The notes under the pieces: generated by a model | What the model saw: only the letters and a program-made list of their open reading frames with translations | Told to the model about the DNA's origin: nothing | Database searches by the model: none | Translations under genes and position numbers: made by a program | Source: Hyphococcus formosus | GTDB lineage: Bacteria > Pseudomonadota > Alphaproteobacteria > Caulobacterales > Parvularculaceae | Direction: 5' to 3' | DNA: 64,000 nucleotides | Assembly: GCF_046736345.1 (NCBI RefSeq) | Contig: NZ_CP157210.1 | Coordinates: 2,666,001-2,730,000, forward strand | Shown: positions 1 through 8,549 of the stretch, piece by piece | Position numbering within the stretch: position 1 is the stretch's first letter | Layout: every line of letters begins with the position of its first letter

Positions 1-41
1 TCCGGATACGGAAGATGCCAGTAAGCAATAATTAACTACCC

Positions 42-1895
42 CTACCGCAAGGGGAAGGGCGGTTTTGATTCCGGCTTTTTCGTCTCTGTGCTAACTGGAT
101 CAAGGCCCATCTGGTTTTCGTAAATTGAAGTATATTCCACGGTGGGCTGCGATGCCGGGCCATGTTCGGCCGGCATTTCGGGTTCGGGTCGCTGTGGTTC
201 CGACTTTTGCGCTGGGGCTTCGCGCGCTTCGAGCGCGGCAAGGCGATTGTTGATTGCTTTCAACGCTTTTTCGACCCGATGATCTTGATCGACCGGCGCG
301 CGCGCAGTGTTGCCCATGACGGCGCTAATGGTGTGTAATGTGGCCATCAACGAAGTTGGCGCGACCATCCAAATGCGCGCGCGATTGCCTTCTTGGACGA
401 GATCCGAGAAATGGGCGTGGAGTTCCGATAGGATGTGTTCTGATGGAATGAACATCATTGCACAATCGGCTGTTTCGCCTTTTGCGATAAGCTTTTCAGC
501 TGCATCGGCAATATGGCGCAGAACGATGCGGCGTAGTTCAGTTTCCTTCTCGCCTTGATTGGTGCGTCCGCGCGCTTCTTGCCACGCATCAAACGCCTCG
601 ACCGGAAAACGAGCATCAATGGCGATGGGCGCAACGACGCTTGGCATGGTGATGCACGCATCCGCCGTCCGCCCAGAGCTTAGAGAATGCCCAAGCACAT
701 AGCGTTGCGGCGGCAAGGCATCGCGCAATAAATCTGATAGTTGAACGCGGGCAGATGTGACTGCGCCGGAAAATGCAGGTGTCGCAGCGGCTTGGTTGCC
801 TGACGGGATCTGGTCAATCCGTTTGGACAATCTATCAATCGCGCTATTCACAGCGCTGCGCAGGGCATCAAATTGCTCGCCCATGAGGTTCGCAAATTCC
901 GTGAAGTGATCTTCTGATACACTGCCTTCGGGGTCTGGTGTTTCCTGCGCAGCGGCCGCCGCCAGATTGATCCGGTTTTGAAATTCGTCCGATAACGCTG
1001 AGAGGCGTTTTTCCATAGCGATCAAGGCTTCGGCCCTGTCGGTCATTTCTGCCTCTTGCTTGCGCAAGCCCAGCGTCATGACTTGTTCTGCTTCGCGATT
1101 GGCCCGGCGAAGATCATTTGCCAGTTGTTCCGCATCTTCTGCGCGCTTTAACGCCGCTTTTGCAGTTTCCTCGATCTGAGCGATCCGGTTCTCGTTTTCG
1201 GCGAGTGCCATGGCATTCATGACCGGGTGGGTTTCTGGTTCCGGTGCGGGCTCGGGTTCTGCCATCGGTTCGGGCGCTGGTTCACGGTGCGGTTCCGCCA
1301 CTACCGGTTCGGCGGGGACAGGCGTTTCCGGGAAAAAACCTTCGTCGGCCATATCGCCCATAAATTCCGGTTGCGGCTCTTCTTTTTTGGCAGGCTTTTT
1401 CGCGAACAGTCCGGCAAAGGCAGATTTTTTCTGTTGCTTTGCGGTCGGTTCTGGTTCGGGCGCTTCGTGCTCTATCCGGATTTCGGTCTCCTCGACATGT
1501 TCGTCATGCCATGCTTCTTGCGGCTCGGCGTCGCCTTCAAAGGTAATCTCTGCGTCGTCTCCGGCGGGTTCGAAGAAATTCTGGTTTTTGTTTTTTTCGC
1601 GGTTCTTAGGCGGCGAAACCGTCACTCGCCCGCGAATAATCAGCATCAGGCCGATCACAAAAATAAGGATGAAAGCGCCAAAACCCGCCCACAAAGCGGG
1701 GCCGGGCCCATCAATGATTGGTGCCACGCTGGATGACGGGTCGTCGATCACTTCAGCCACGCCTTCACGGCCGTCGGTCTCCGATTGGACCGAAGGTGCC
1801 CGCATTTGCATCGTCATACCCCCACTCGGAACGCTACTCAGTGGGGCGAGTTTAGAGGAAAAGCGTATAAAAAGCGAGGGTTTAGCGTTAACCAT
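42..1895 (-). CDS. rmuC: DNA recombination protein RmuC
   Basis: RmuC-family proteins resemble nucleases and limit DNA inversion at short repeats. The C-terminal half (about residues 330-560) carries the family signature, including DARFPVEAFDAW, an LRHIADAAEKLI helix and a FIPSEHILSELHAHF strand-helix. The N-terminus has one membrane segment (about 69-88), then a long Pro/Glu/Ala-rich acidic linker (about 105-225) and a coiled coil (about 230-310), so the domain probably sits on the cytoplasmic face of the inner membrane. At 617 residues it is longer than E. coli RmuC because of that linker. The ATG at 1895 gives the longest frame; an ATG 26 codons in, preceded by GGGGG, is also possible. Divergent from def with 86 bp between. 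Confidence 0.88.
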   Translation of the reverse strand: MVNAKPSLFIRFSSKLAPLSSVPSGGMTMQMRAPSVQSETDGREGVAEVIDDPSSSVAPIIDGPGPALWAGFGAFILIFVIGLMLIIRGRVTVSPPKNREKNKNQNFFEPAGDDAEITFEGDAEPQEAWHDEHVEETEIRIEHEAPEPEPTAKQQKKSAFAGLFAKKPAKKEEPQPEFMGDMADEGFFPETPVPAEPVVAEPHREPAPEPMAEPEPAPEPETHPVMNAMALAENENRIAQIEETAKAALKRAEDAEQLANDLRRANREAEQVMTLGLRKQEAEMTDRAEALIAMEKRLSALSDEFQNRINLAAAAAQETPDPEGSVSEDHFTEFANLMGEQFDALRSAVNSAIDRLSKRIDQIPSGNQAAATPAFSGAVTSARVQLSDLLRDALPPQRYVLGHSLSSGRTADACITMPSVVAPIAIDARFPVEAFDAWQEARGRTNQGEKETELRRIVLRHIADAAEKLIAKGETADCAMMFIPSEHILSELHAHFSDLVQEGNRARIWMVAPTSLMATLHTISAVMGNTARAPVDQDHRVEKALKAINNRLAALEAREAPAQKSEPQRPEPEMPAEHGPASQPTVEYTSIYENQMGLDPVSTETKKPESKPPFPLR

Positions 1896-1966
1896 AATTC
1901 GCCCGGCGGTTGCGTGACCGGTGCCCGCGGGGGCGCTAAGGCATCTTGACGATTGTGGGCGGCGGT

Positions 1967-1984
1967 CATAGGTGAAGACCTATG
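1967..1984 (+). promoter_or_regulatory. Hairpin covering the def ribosome-binding site and start codon
   Basis: The sequence CATAGGTGAAGACCTATG forms a perfect 7-bp stem with a GAAG loop. The Shine-Dalgarno-like AGGTGAAG lies in the left arm and loop, and the last three bases are the def ATG. In mRNA this could hide the start site. The structure is seen directly; any regulatory role is inference. Confidence 0.4.
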
Positions 1985-2500
1985 AGTATTAGACCGATTT
2001 TAACCGCTCCCGATCCGCGCCTGCGCGAAGTGTCAAAACCTGTCGATAAGGTTGACGACGAACTGCGCGCGTTGATGGATGACATGTTGGACACTATGTA
2101 TGACGCGCCGGGTATTGGGCTGGCGGCGATCCAGATCGGTGTGCCGAAACGTGTGATCGTCATGGATCTGGCGGGCGAAGACGAAGAGCCTGCACCACGC
2201 TATTTCGTTAATCCGGAAATCCTTGATCCGTCGGAAGAAACCAACTTGCATGAAGAGGGCTGTTTATCCGTGCCCGAATTTTTCGATGCGGTTGAGCGCC
2301 CTGCGAAATGCCGGATCAAATTCCTCGATTACGATGGCAATGAACAGGTGCTAGAGGCCGAAGGCTTGCTTGCGACCTGCATTCAGCATGAGATGGATCA
2401 CCTTGAAGGGGTCTTGTTCATCGACCATCTCTCACGCCTGAAGCGTGATCGGATTTTGAAGAAGCTCAAAAAAGAACAGCGCTTCGCAAAGGCGTCTTAA
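1982..2500 (+). CDS. def: Peptide deformylase
   Basis: Removes the N-formyl group from nascent proteins at the ribosome. All three metal-site motifs are present: GIGLAAIQIG, EGCLSVP (metal-binding Cys) and QHEMDHLEG (two His ligands and the catalytic Glu). At 172 residues it is a normal length. It heads def-fmt-truA, pairing removal of the formyl group with its addition by Fmt 33 bp downstream. The ATG is preceded by AGGTGAAG, which lies inside a perfect hairpin. Confidence 0.97.
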   Translation: MSIRPILTAPDPRLREVSKPVDKVDDELRALMDDMLDTMYDAPGIGLAAIQIGVPKRVIVMDLAGEDEEPAPRYFVNPEILDPSEETNLHEEGCLSVPEFFDAVERPAKCRIKFLDYDGNEQVLEAEGLLATCIQHEMDHLEGVLFIDHLSRLKRDRILKKLKKEQRFAKAS

Positions 2501-2533
2501 GCATATAATTTAAACAGAAAACGGAGAGCCGCC

Positions 2534-3454
2534 ATGCGTCTCGCATTTATGGGAACGCCGGAATTCTCCGTACCGGTCCTTGCTGAATTAGTTGCTGCGG
2601 GCCACGAGGTGGCGGCTGTATATACGCGCCCACCTCAACCGTCCGGGCGCGGTCAAAAACTTCGCCCTTCGCCGGTAGAAGATTTCGCGCGGGGCCTCGG
2701 TATCGAGGTTCGTACGCCGAAATCGCTTAAATCAGCCGAAGAACAACAAGCCTTTGCGGCGCTCGATCTCGATGTGGCGATTGTTGTCGCCTATGGGCTG
2801 ATCTTGCCGCAGGCGATCCTCGACGCGCCGCGACATGGCTGTCTTAATCTGCACGCATCGCTGTTGCCCCGTTGGCGCGGGGCTGCCCCCATCCAGCGGG
2901 CGATCATGGCCGGGGATGAAACGACAGGGGTTCAGGTCATGCAGATGGAGGCCGGGCTTGATACGGGGCCGGTTCTTTTATCAGAAACGGTGGCGATCAG
3001 TGCCGACGACACTGCTGGTACGTTACACGATAAACTCTCTGCGGTGGCAGCGCAGCTTGGGCCCCGGGCTTTGGCCGCGCTCGAACGCGGTGCCCTTGGG
3101 GCGGTCCCCCAATCTGATGATGGTGTGACCTATGCGGAGAAAATATCGTCACAAGAAGCAAGAATAGATTGGCAAAAATCAGCGGCTAAGGTCGATCAAC
3201 ATATTCGCGGCCTTGCGCCCTTTCCTGGTGCGTGGTTCGAATTTGATGGTGCGCGGGTCAAGGTTCTTTTGTCCGGGCTGGCCGAAGGCGAGGGCGCGCC
3301 GGGCGAGGTATTGGCTATCGGTGATAAGGTCACGGTCGCTTGCGGTGAGGGTGCGGTGGCGCTCAAGATGTTGCAAAAATCCGGCAAACGCGCGCAGCCA
3401 GCCGAAGAATTCTTACGCGGGTTTCCGCTCAGTGAAGGTGCGCGATTATCCTAG
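2534..3454 (+). CDS. fmt: Methionyl-tRNA formyltransferase
   Basis: Transfers a formyl group from 10-formyl-tetrahydrofolate to initiator Met-tRNA. The N-terminal formyltransferase domain shows MGTPEFSVPVL and the catalytic stretch HASLLPRWRGAAPIQRAI with its Asn-His region; the C-terminal tRNA-binding beta-barrel domain starts near residue 205. At 306 residues it is full length. A GGAG ribosome-binding site precedes the ATG. It lies in the def-fmt-truA operon. Confidence 0.97.
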   Translation: MRLAFMGTPEFSVPVLAELVAAGHEVAAVYTRPPQPSGRGQKLRPSPVEDFARGLGIEVRTPKSLKSAEEQQAFAALDLDVAIVVAYGLILPQAILDAPRHGCLNLHASLLPRWRGAAPIQRAIMAGDETTGVQVMQMEAGLDTGPVLLSETVAISADDTAGTLHDKLSAVAAQLGPRALAALERGALGAVPQSDDGVTYAEKISSQEARIDWQKSAAKVDQHIRGLAPFPGAWFEFDGARVKVLLSGLAEGEGAPGEVLAIGDKVTVACGEGAVALKMLQKSGKRAQPAEEFLRGFPLSEGARLS

Positions 3455-3496
3455 CGCGACTGAGCCTCGGATAAATGGGAAGATCATTGGTGCGCT

Positions 3497-4249
3497 ATGC
3501 CGCGATATAAACTGACCATTGAATATGACGGGACCGGTTTTGTCGGCTGGCAGCGGCAGGAAAACGGTCCCTCGGTGCAGCAGGCGATCGAAGAGGCTGT
3601 CAAAAATTTCTGTGGCATGGAAACCAATATTCCTGCTGCGGGCCGGACGGATTCAGGTGTTCATGCACGCGGTATGGTCGCACATGTGGATATTGACCGT
3701 GCGTTCGAGCCGGGGAAAGTCCGTGATGCCATTAATTTCCATCTTGGGGCGCAACCAATATCGATCCTTTCCGCAGAGGCCGTAAGCGAAGAATTTCATG
3801 CGCGGTTTTCGTGTGTTCGGCGGTCATACGAATATCGTATCACCAATCGCAGAATGCCATTGGCATTGGATGTCAATCGGACTTGGCGCATCTGGCCAGC
3901 CCTAAATGCAGAGGCCATGGATGATGCAGCGCAGGTGCTTGTGGGGCGTCATGATTTCACGACATTTCGTTCGTCGAAATGCCAATCGGAGTCGCCGGTA
4001 AAATCACTTGAGCAAATTTCTGTCATGCGCGCGGGCGAAGATGTTTATATCCGCTGTGCGGCTCGTTCGTTTCTTCATAACCAAGTGCGGTCATTTGCCG
4101 GGACGCTTGTTGAAGTCGGCAAGGGAAAGTGGACCAAGCGCGACCTCAAAAAGGCGCTGGAAGCGGCGGATAGGGCCGCGTGTGGCCCGGTCGCGCCGCC
4201 CGAAGGGCTATATTTTCTGCGTGCTGACTATGAAGATGTAAACCGCTGA
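3497..4249 (+). CDS. truA: tRNA pseudouridine(38-40) synthase TruA
   Basis: Isomerises uridines 38, 39 and 40 in the anticodon arm of tRNAs. The catalytic Asp lies in GRTDSGVHARGMVAHVD (near residue 54), and EYDGTGFVGWQRQ is the typical N-terminal strand. At 250 residues it is full length. Last gene of def-fmt-truA; its 3' end overlaps the convergent dapE by 22 bp, so the two messages are complementary there. Confidence 0.96.
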   Translation: MPRYKLTIEYDGTGFVGWQRQENGPSVQQAIEEAVKNFCGMETNIPAAGRTDSGVHARGMVAHVDIDRAFEPGKVRDAINFHLGAQPISILSAEAVSEEFHARFSCVRRSYEYRITNRRMPLALDVNRTWRIWPALNAEAMDDAAQVLVGRHDFTTFRSSKCQSESPVKSLEQISVMRAGEDVYIRCAARSFLHNQVRSFAGTLVEVGKGKWTKRDLKKALEAADRAACGPVAPPEGLYFLRADYEDVNR

Positions 4250-5382
4250 TAATATTCGGTAATCAGCAGCTCATAAATATCCGTCAGCGTGCTCAGGTCA
4301 CTCACGGCAATATGTTCATCGGTTTGGTGCATGGTTGCGCCAACCAATCCGAATTCGGCCACGGGCGCATAATCCTTGATAAAGCGCGCATCCGACGTTC
4401 CGCCAGAGGTCGATAATTCCGGTCGCCGACCGGTTTTATCTTCGACGCAATCGGCGATCAGTTTTAAAAACTCTGTGTCCGTCGTTAAAAATGCTTCACC
4501 CGATACAACGCAGTCGAGATTATATTCAAGACCGGTTTCTTTCGCCAGATGGTCTAATTTTTCGCGAAGCCAAATCTGGATGGTTTCGCCGGTCCAGGTT
4601 GGATTAAACCGAATATTGAAACGCGCGGTGGCTTTTGCTGGAATGACATTATGCGCCGGATTGCCGATATGAATGTCCGTAACCTGAAGGCTTGACGGCT
4701 GGAACCGTTCGTAACCTGCATCCAGCGGGGTTTCGCTTAGAAATAGCAATTTGCGCATCAGCGCCGGTGCCGGGTTTTTGGCGCGGTGCGGATAGGCCAC
4801 ATGCCCCTGCAAGCCGGTTACCGTCAGCCAGCAATTAATAGACCCGCGACGGCCAACCTTGACCATATCGCCCATAGCATCAGGATTTGAAGGTTCGCCA
4901 ACAATGCAATGGCTTAAGCGGATATTCTGGTCGCGCATCCATTCGAGCGCTTTTTTGGTGCCGTTGACGGCCGGGCCTTCTTCATCGCCAGTGATCAGAA
5001 ACGAAAGCGATCCTTTTACCTTGCCGGCTTCCAATGCTCGTGACGCCGCAGCGGCAAAGGCGGCGATGGCCCCCTTCATGTCCGATGCCCCGCGCCCCCA
5101 CAACATGCCGTCATGGACGATGGCTTTGAATGGCGGCGTCGACCAATCGCCCTCGTCGCCTGGCGGGACAACATCTGTATGACCGGCAAAACATAAATGC
5201 GGTTCGCCTGATCCGATGGTCGCAAACAAATTGTCGACATCTTCAAAGGGGAGCCGCGTGCAGGAAAACCCTAGCGCTTTGAGATTGCGTTCCAAAAGGT
5301 CGAGTGCGCCCGCGTCGGTTGGCGTTACCGACGGGCAGCGGATGAGGTCACGTGCGAGTGATAATGGGTCGATTTCATTCAT
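4228..5382 (-). CDS. dapE: Succinyl-diaminopimelate desuccinylase
   Basis: Hydrolyses N-succinyl-LL-diaminopimelate in the succinylase branch of lysine and meso-DAP synthesis, feeding peptidoglycan. It is an M20 dizinc enzyme with its ligands in place: His in FAGHTDVVPPGD, Asp in GRGASDMKG, the Glu pair in TGDEEGP, Glu in CIVGEPS and the C-terminal His in GATMHQTDEH. At 384 residues it is full length. dapD, an earlier step of the pathway, lies 1.6 kb away on the same strand, with a cupin and a deacetylase-like gene on the other strand between them. Confidence 0.96.
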   Translation of the reverse strand: MNEIDPLSLARDLIRCPSVTPTDAGALDLLERNLKALGFSCTRLPFEDVDNLFATIGSGEPHLCFAGHTDVVPPGDEGDWSTPPFKAIVHDGMLWGRGASDMKGAIAAFAAAASRALEAGKVKGSLSFLITGDEEGPAVNGTKKALEWMRDQNIRLSHCIVGEPSNPDAMGDMVKVGRRGSINCWLTVTGLQGHVAYPHRAKNPAPALMRKLLFLSETPLDAGYERFQPSSLQVTDIHIGNPAHNVIPAKATARFNIRFNPTWTGETIQIWLREKLDHLAKETGLEYNLDCVVSGEAFLTTDTEFLKLIADCVEDKTGRRPELSTSGGTSDARFIKDYAPVAEFGLVGATMHQTDEHIAVSDLSTLTDIYELLITEYYQRFTSS

Positions 5383-5430
5383 GCGCCTGAGGTAAACTAG
5401 GCGCGACGATGAAACAAGGAGGCGAGGACG

Positions 5431-5898
5431 ATGCCAAAGCTAGAAATCGCAAATGCCCCGCAACGCACGGCATGTGCGTATCCAAAACCTTATGCGGAAC
5501 ACTGTCAGGGACGAACCAAAATCGCCATCGGTGATCTTGGTGGGCTTGACCAGTTCGGCGTGAACTATACACGGCTCGCGCCCGGCGCAGCGTCTGCTCA
5601 TAAACATTGGCACGCCAAAGAAGACGAGTTGATCTACATGATCGAAGGCGAAGCGGTGTTGGTCGAGGATGATGGCGAAACAACGCTTCATGCGGGTGAT
5701 TTTGCGACCTTCAAAGCCGGCGTGGCCAATGGGCATATGCTGGTTAACCGCAGCGCGATGGACGCGGTTTTTCTGGAGGTCGGGACCCGGTCACCAGACG
5801 ACATATCAACCTATACGGACCCGGCAATTGATATGAGAATGGTCAAGAATGGCGGGGTTTGGAAGGCGCTGCACAAAGACGGCAAGCCGTATTCTTGA
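5431..5898 (+). CDS. Cupin-domain protein
   Basis: A single-domain cupin of 155 residues. The central barrel carries the metal-ligand pattern: KHWHAKEDELIYMIEGE provides His, His and Glu, and the second cupin motif runs GDFATFKAGVANGHML with a final His. Such proteins bind a metal and may act as isomerases, dioxygenases or sugar-binding proteins, so the substrate cannot be read from sequence. A strong AAGGAGG at 5416-5422 supports the start. It is divergent from dapE and followed 36 bp later by the deacetylase-like gene. Confidence 0.85.
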   Translation: MPKLEIANAPQRTACAYPKPYAEHCQGRTKIAIGDLGGLDQFGVNYTRLAPGAASAHKHWHAKEDELIYMIEGEAVLVEDDGETTLHAGDFATFKAGVANGHMLVNRSAMDAVFLEVGTRSPDDISTYTDPAIDMRMVKNGGVWKALHKDGKPYS

Positions 5899-5934
5899 TA
5901 AATTATCAATGGCTTTTCGCGTATAAGCGAAGGC

Positions 5935-6966
5935 ATGAGTATTGTTCCAATCCATTTCGGGATCGATCTTGAGCCCGACACACCGCTGCCAGAAATTGGC
6001 AATGCGCCGTTTGAAAGCATCGGCTTTGCCTTTCGGGATATGTTTGCTCGCCGCCAAGAGATTGCGGACTGCACCCGAGCGGCTGTCCAATATGGCTGGT
6101 ATGTGCGCATGGATGGCCATATCGAAAAGCTTTACGGCAGCCGCCATGCAATAGCTGACCGATATCAATCCGAGCTTGAAGCGGCGGCCGCTGCTGGAGA
6201 CGAAATCGGAATGCATGTTCATGTTATGGAAAAACCGGAAGGCGGTGTCTGGCGGGCCAACTACGCAGACAGGGCCCGAACCGAAGACGAAATCGAAAAA
6301 TCAGTCGAAGCCTATGAGGCATTTTTTGGCCGCAAACCACGATCAGCGCGTATGGGCGATATGTGGGCACAGGGCTATTGTGCAGAAAAATTCGAAGCGC
6401 TTGGGATTAGATATGATTTGTCCCTCGAAAGCGGCCTCCGGGCACAGGGTTTCGGGCGACTTTATCCGGGCACAAACAGTAAGGGCGTGCGCCAATCGTT
6501 GTTGGCAATGCCAGTGGTGCCGTATCAGCCATCGCGCTCGGAATTTCGTGAACCGGGCGGTGATGACGCGCGGGATATTTGGATGATCCCTTTGTCATCG
6601 GCTAAAAGATCGGATGTCTATAGCCCCGGCTATTGGATTATGTCGGCGGCGACCGCAATTTCGTCAGGGTTTAAGCGGAATACGGCGCGCATGGTCCTGC
6701 GTCCGCAAACCCAATACCAGCCGGGCGAGGTGCAGGCTGCCCTAAGGTCTTTGTTTGGTGAAATTGACAATCCTTGCGCCTGTCTCGTGATCCGGAACTT
6801 TGGCGTTCCGGACCGGGTCCATCATTTTATTGATGTCTTGTGCGAGATGGCAAAAGAACGTCAGATGCAGTTTGTCAGGCCGGATGATTATGTTCGTCTG
6901 ACCATGGCGCAATCGCAACATGCAATTGCGCCATCAGAATTGCAGAAAAAATCAGTCGCGCAATAG
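5935..6966 (+). CDS. Polysaccharide-deacetylase-like protein
   Basis: A 343-residue protein without an evident signal peptide. Features suggest the glycoside hydrolase/deacetylase fold: GIDLEPD near the N-terminus fits the metal-binding Asp motif, and GDEIGMHVHV (about residues 87-96) fits the second His-x-His metal motif. The C-terminal half has no motif I recognise. It could be a cytoplasmic carbohydrate-ester hydrolase, but the substrate is unknown. It ends inside the convergent dapD (15-bp overlap). The start follows a close AAGG. Confidence 0.6.
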   Translation: MSIVPIHFGIDLEPDTPLPEIGNAPFESIGFAFRDMFARRQEIADCTRAAVQYGWYVRMDGHIEKLYGSRHAIADRYQSELEAAAAAGDEIGMHVHVMEKPEGGVWRANYADRARTEDEIEKSVEAYEAFFGRKPRSARMGDMWAQGYCAEKFEALGIRYDLSLESGLRAQGFGRLYPGTNSKGVRQSLLAMPVVPYQPSRSEFREPGGDDARDIWMIPLSSAKRSDVYSPGYWIMSAATAISSGFKRNTARMVLRPQTQYQPGEVQAALRSLFGEIDNPCACLVIRNFGVPDRVHHFIDVLCEMAKERQMQFVRPDDYVRLTMAQSQHAIAPSELQKKSVAQ

Positions 6967-7776
6967 TTCGTTTACGGATGTTTTTGCTCTCGTGCCTTCG
7001 TCAACCTGTTTGACGATCACGGCGCAATAGAGGCTCGGCCCGCCTTTATCAGAAGGTAGCGTACCCGGCACCACAACAGAATAGGGCGGGACTTCACCAT
7101 AGGTGATTTCACCGGTAGCGCGATTAACAATTTTGGTTGAGGCCGTGATAAAGACGCCCATCGCAAGGACTGACCCCTCACGCACGATGACACCTTCAAC
7201 CACTTCGGACCGCGCACCGATAAAGCAATTGTCTTCAATGATGGTCGGGTTCGCTTGCAGCGGTTCGAGGACGCCGCCAATCCCGGTGCCAGCAGAGATA
7301 TGGCAGTTCTTGCCGACCTGTGCGCAGGAGCCAACTGACGCCCATGTATCGACCATTGTTCCCTCGCCGACATAGGCACCGATATTCACATAGGACGGCA
7401 TCAACACCGCGCCCGGTGCAATATAGGCTCCGCGCCGCACTGTGGCCGGTGGTACTGCGCGGAAGCCGGCGTCGCGGAATTCTTTTTCTGTCCAGCCGGA
7501 GAATTTGGTTTCAACTTTATCCCACCACGGACCATTTGCCCCGTCGATAAGACGATTATCATTCAGGCGGAACGAAAGCAGCACTGCTTTTTTTAGCCAC
7601 TGATTGACTTTCCACTTGTCGCCATCCGGTTCCGCAACGCGGGCAGAACCACAATCGAGAAGCGCCAATGCTGCATTGACGGAATCGCGAATTTCGCCTT
7701 CGGTGCTGGTTGATACGTCGTTGCGATTGTCCCAAGCGGAATTGATGATGGATTCGAGTGCGGCGTGATTGGTCAT
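6952..7776 (-). CDS. dapD: Tetrahydrodipicolinate N-succinyltransferase
   Basis: Succinylates tetrahydrodipicolinate, committing the pathway to the succinylase branch of lysine/DAP synthesis. The C-terminal half is a left-handed beta-helix of hexapeptide repeats (GAYIAPGAVLMPSYVNIGAY, then GTMVDTWASVGSCAQVG and GIGGVLEP). At 274 residues it is full length. The nucleotidase-like HAD gene upstream stops 9 bp before its start, so they are probably co-transcribed. Confidence 0.96.
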   Translation of the reverse strand: MTNHAALESIINSAWDNRNDVSTSTEGEIRDSVNAALALLDCGSARVAEPDGDKWKVNQWLKKAVLLSFRLNDNRLIDGANGPWWDKVETKFSGWTEKEFRDAGFRAVPPATVRRGAYIAPGAVLMPSYVNIGAYVGEGTMVDTWASVGSCAQVGKNCHISAGTGIGGVLEPLQANPTIIEDNCFIGARSEVVEGVIVREGSVLAMGVFITASTKIVNRATGEITYGEVPPYSVVVPGTLPSDKGGPSLYCAVIVKQVDEGTRAKTSVNELLRD

Positions 7777-7785
7777 TGTGTCTCT

Positions 7786-8538
7786 TTAATTATCTAGGGC
7801 TGCGAGACCGATTTGGCTCGCTTCTAAAAAACGGGTCAGGTCGTCTGTCACATAGTGAATGTGCGGCGCGCTTTCGCCCGGTCGTGCCGGTCTCTTTGCT
7901 TGCGGCTCGTCATCCAGCCATGCGGCGTCTGAATGAACCAAAACTGTCGTCATGCCAAGGGCATGGGGCGCTTCGAGATTTTGAATGAGATCTTCAAACA
8001 TGGCGGCGCGGCGCGGATTGATTTTATGGGCGGCCAGAAATTGCTCATAGGGCGCACGTTGCGGTTTTGGGGTGTAGCCCGCGGCCTTGATGTCGAAAAT
8101 CTCGTCAAACTGATCAAGAATGCCCAGCGCGCCCGCAACATTCTCTGCATGTTTGACCGAGCCATTGGTGTAAATGAATTTCCGTCCTGGAAGGGCATTA
8201 AGCGCCTTTGCAAGCGCCGGGTTTTCGCTGATCGGGGCGAGGTCGATATCATGGACATATTCCATGAACTCATCCGGGCAGACGGCATGTTCATGCATCA
8301 ACCCACTCATGGTCGTGCCGAAGGTGACGTAATAATCTTTTTGCAGGCGTCTCGCCTCTGCGTGGTCGAGCGTCAGGCGGTCCTTGATAAACGCAACCAT
8401 TCGCGCATCGATCTGCGCAAAGAGCTGACACTCAGCTGCATAGAGCGTGTTGTCGAGGTCAAAGACCCAATTGTCGATATGGTCCCATTTGCCGATCGGG
8501 GTGCGGCCTCGCCCATTTTCCATTTTGTCGTCTGACAC
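7786..8538 (-). CDS. HAD-family pyrimidine 5'-nucleotidase-like phosphatase
   Basis: A 250-residue haloacid dehalogenase-type hydrolase. Motif I is FDLDNTLY with the nucleophilic Asp, motif II is IYTNGS and motif IV is MFEDLIQNLE. The cap and core arrangement matches the SDT1/PPHsp-type pyrimidine 5'-nucleotidase family, which dephosphorylates nucleoside monophosphates. Family assignment is firm; the substrate is inferred. It lies between the DUF1036 gene (11 bp upstream) and dapD (9 bp downstream), in one likely operon. Confidence 0.85.
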   Translation of the reverse strand: MSDDKMENGRGRTPIGKWDHIDNWVFDLDNTLYAAECQLFAQIDARMVAFIKDRLTLDHAEARRLQKDYYVTFGTTMSGLMHEHAVCPDEFMEYVHDIDLAPISENPALAKALNALPGRKFIYTNGSVKHAENVAGALGILDQFDEIFDIKAAGYTPKPQRAPYEQFLAAHKINPRRAAMFEDLIQNLEAPHALGMTTVLVHSDAAWLDDEPQAKRPARPGESAPHIHYVTDDLTRFLEASQIGLAALDN

Positions 8539-8549
8539 CTTGACCCAAT

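Noticed and set aside
1..41. Partial gene at the left edge
   Set aside because: Only 41 bp before the rmuC stop codon; nothing that can be assigned.
1210..1917. 235-codon plus-strand frame over rmuC
   Set aside because: It is antisense to the Pro/Glu-rich linker of rmuC and gives a Gly/Ser-rich product with no motif; a shadow frame.
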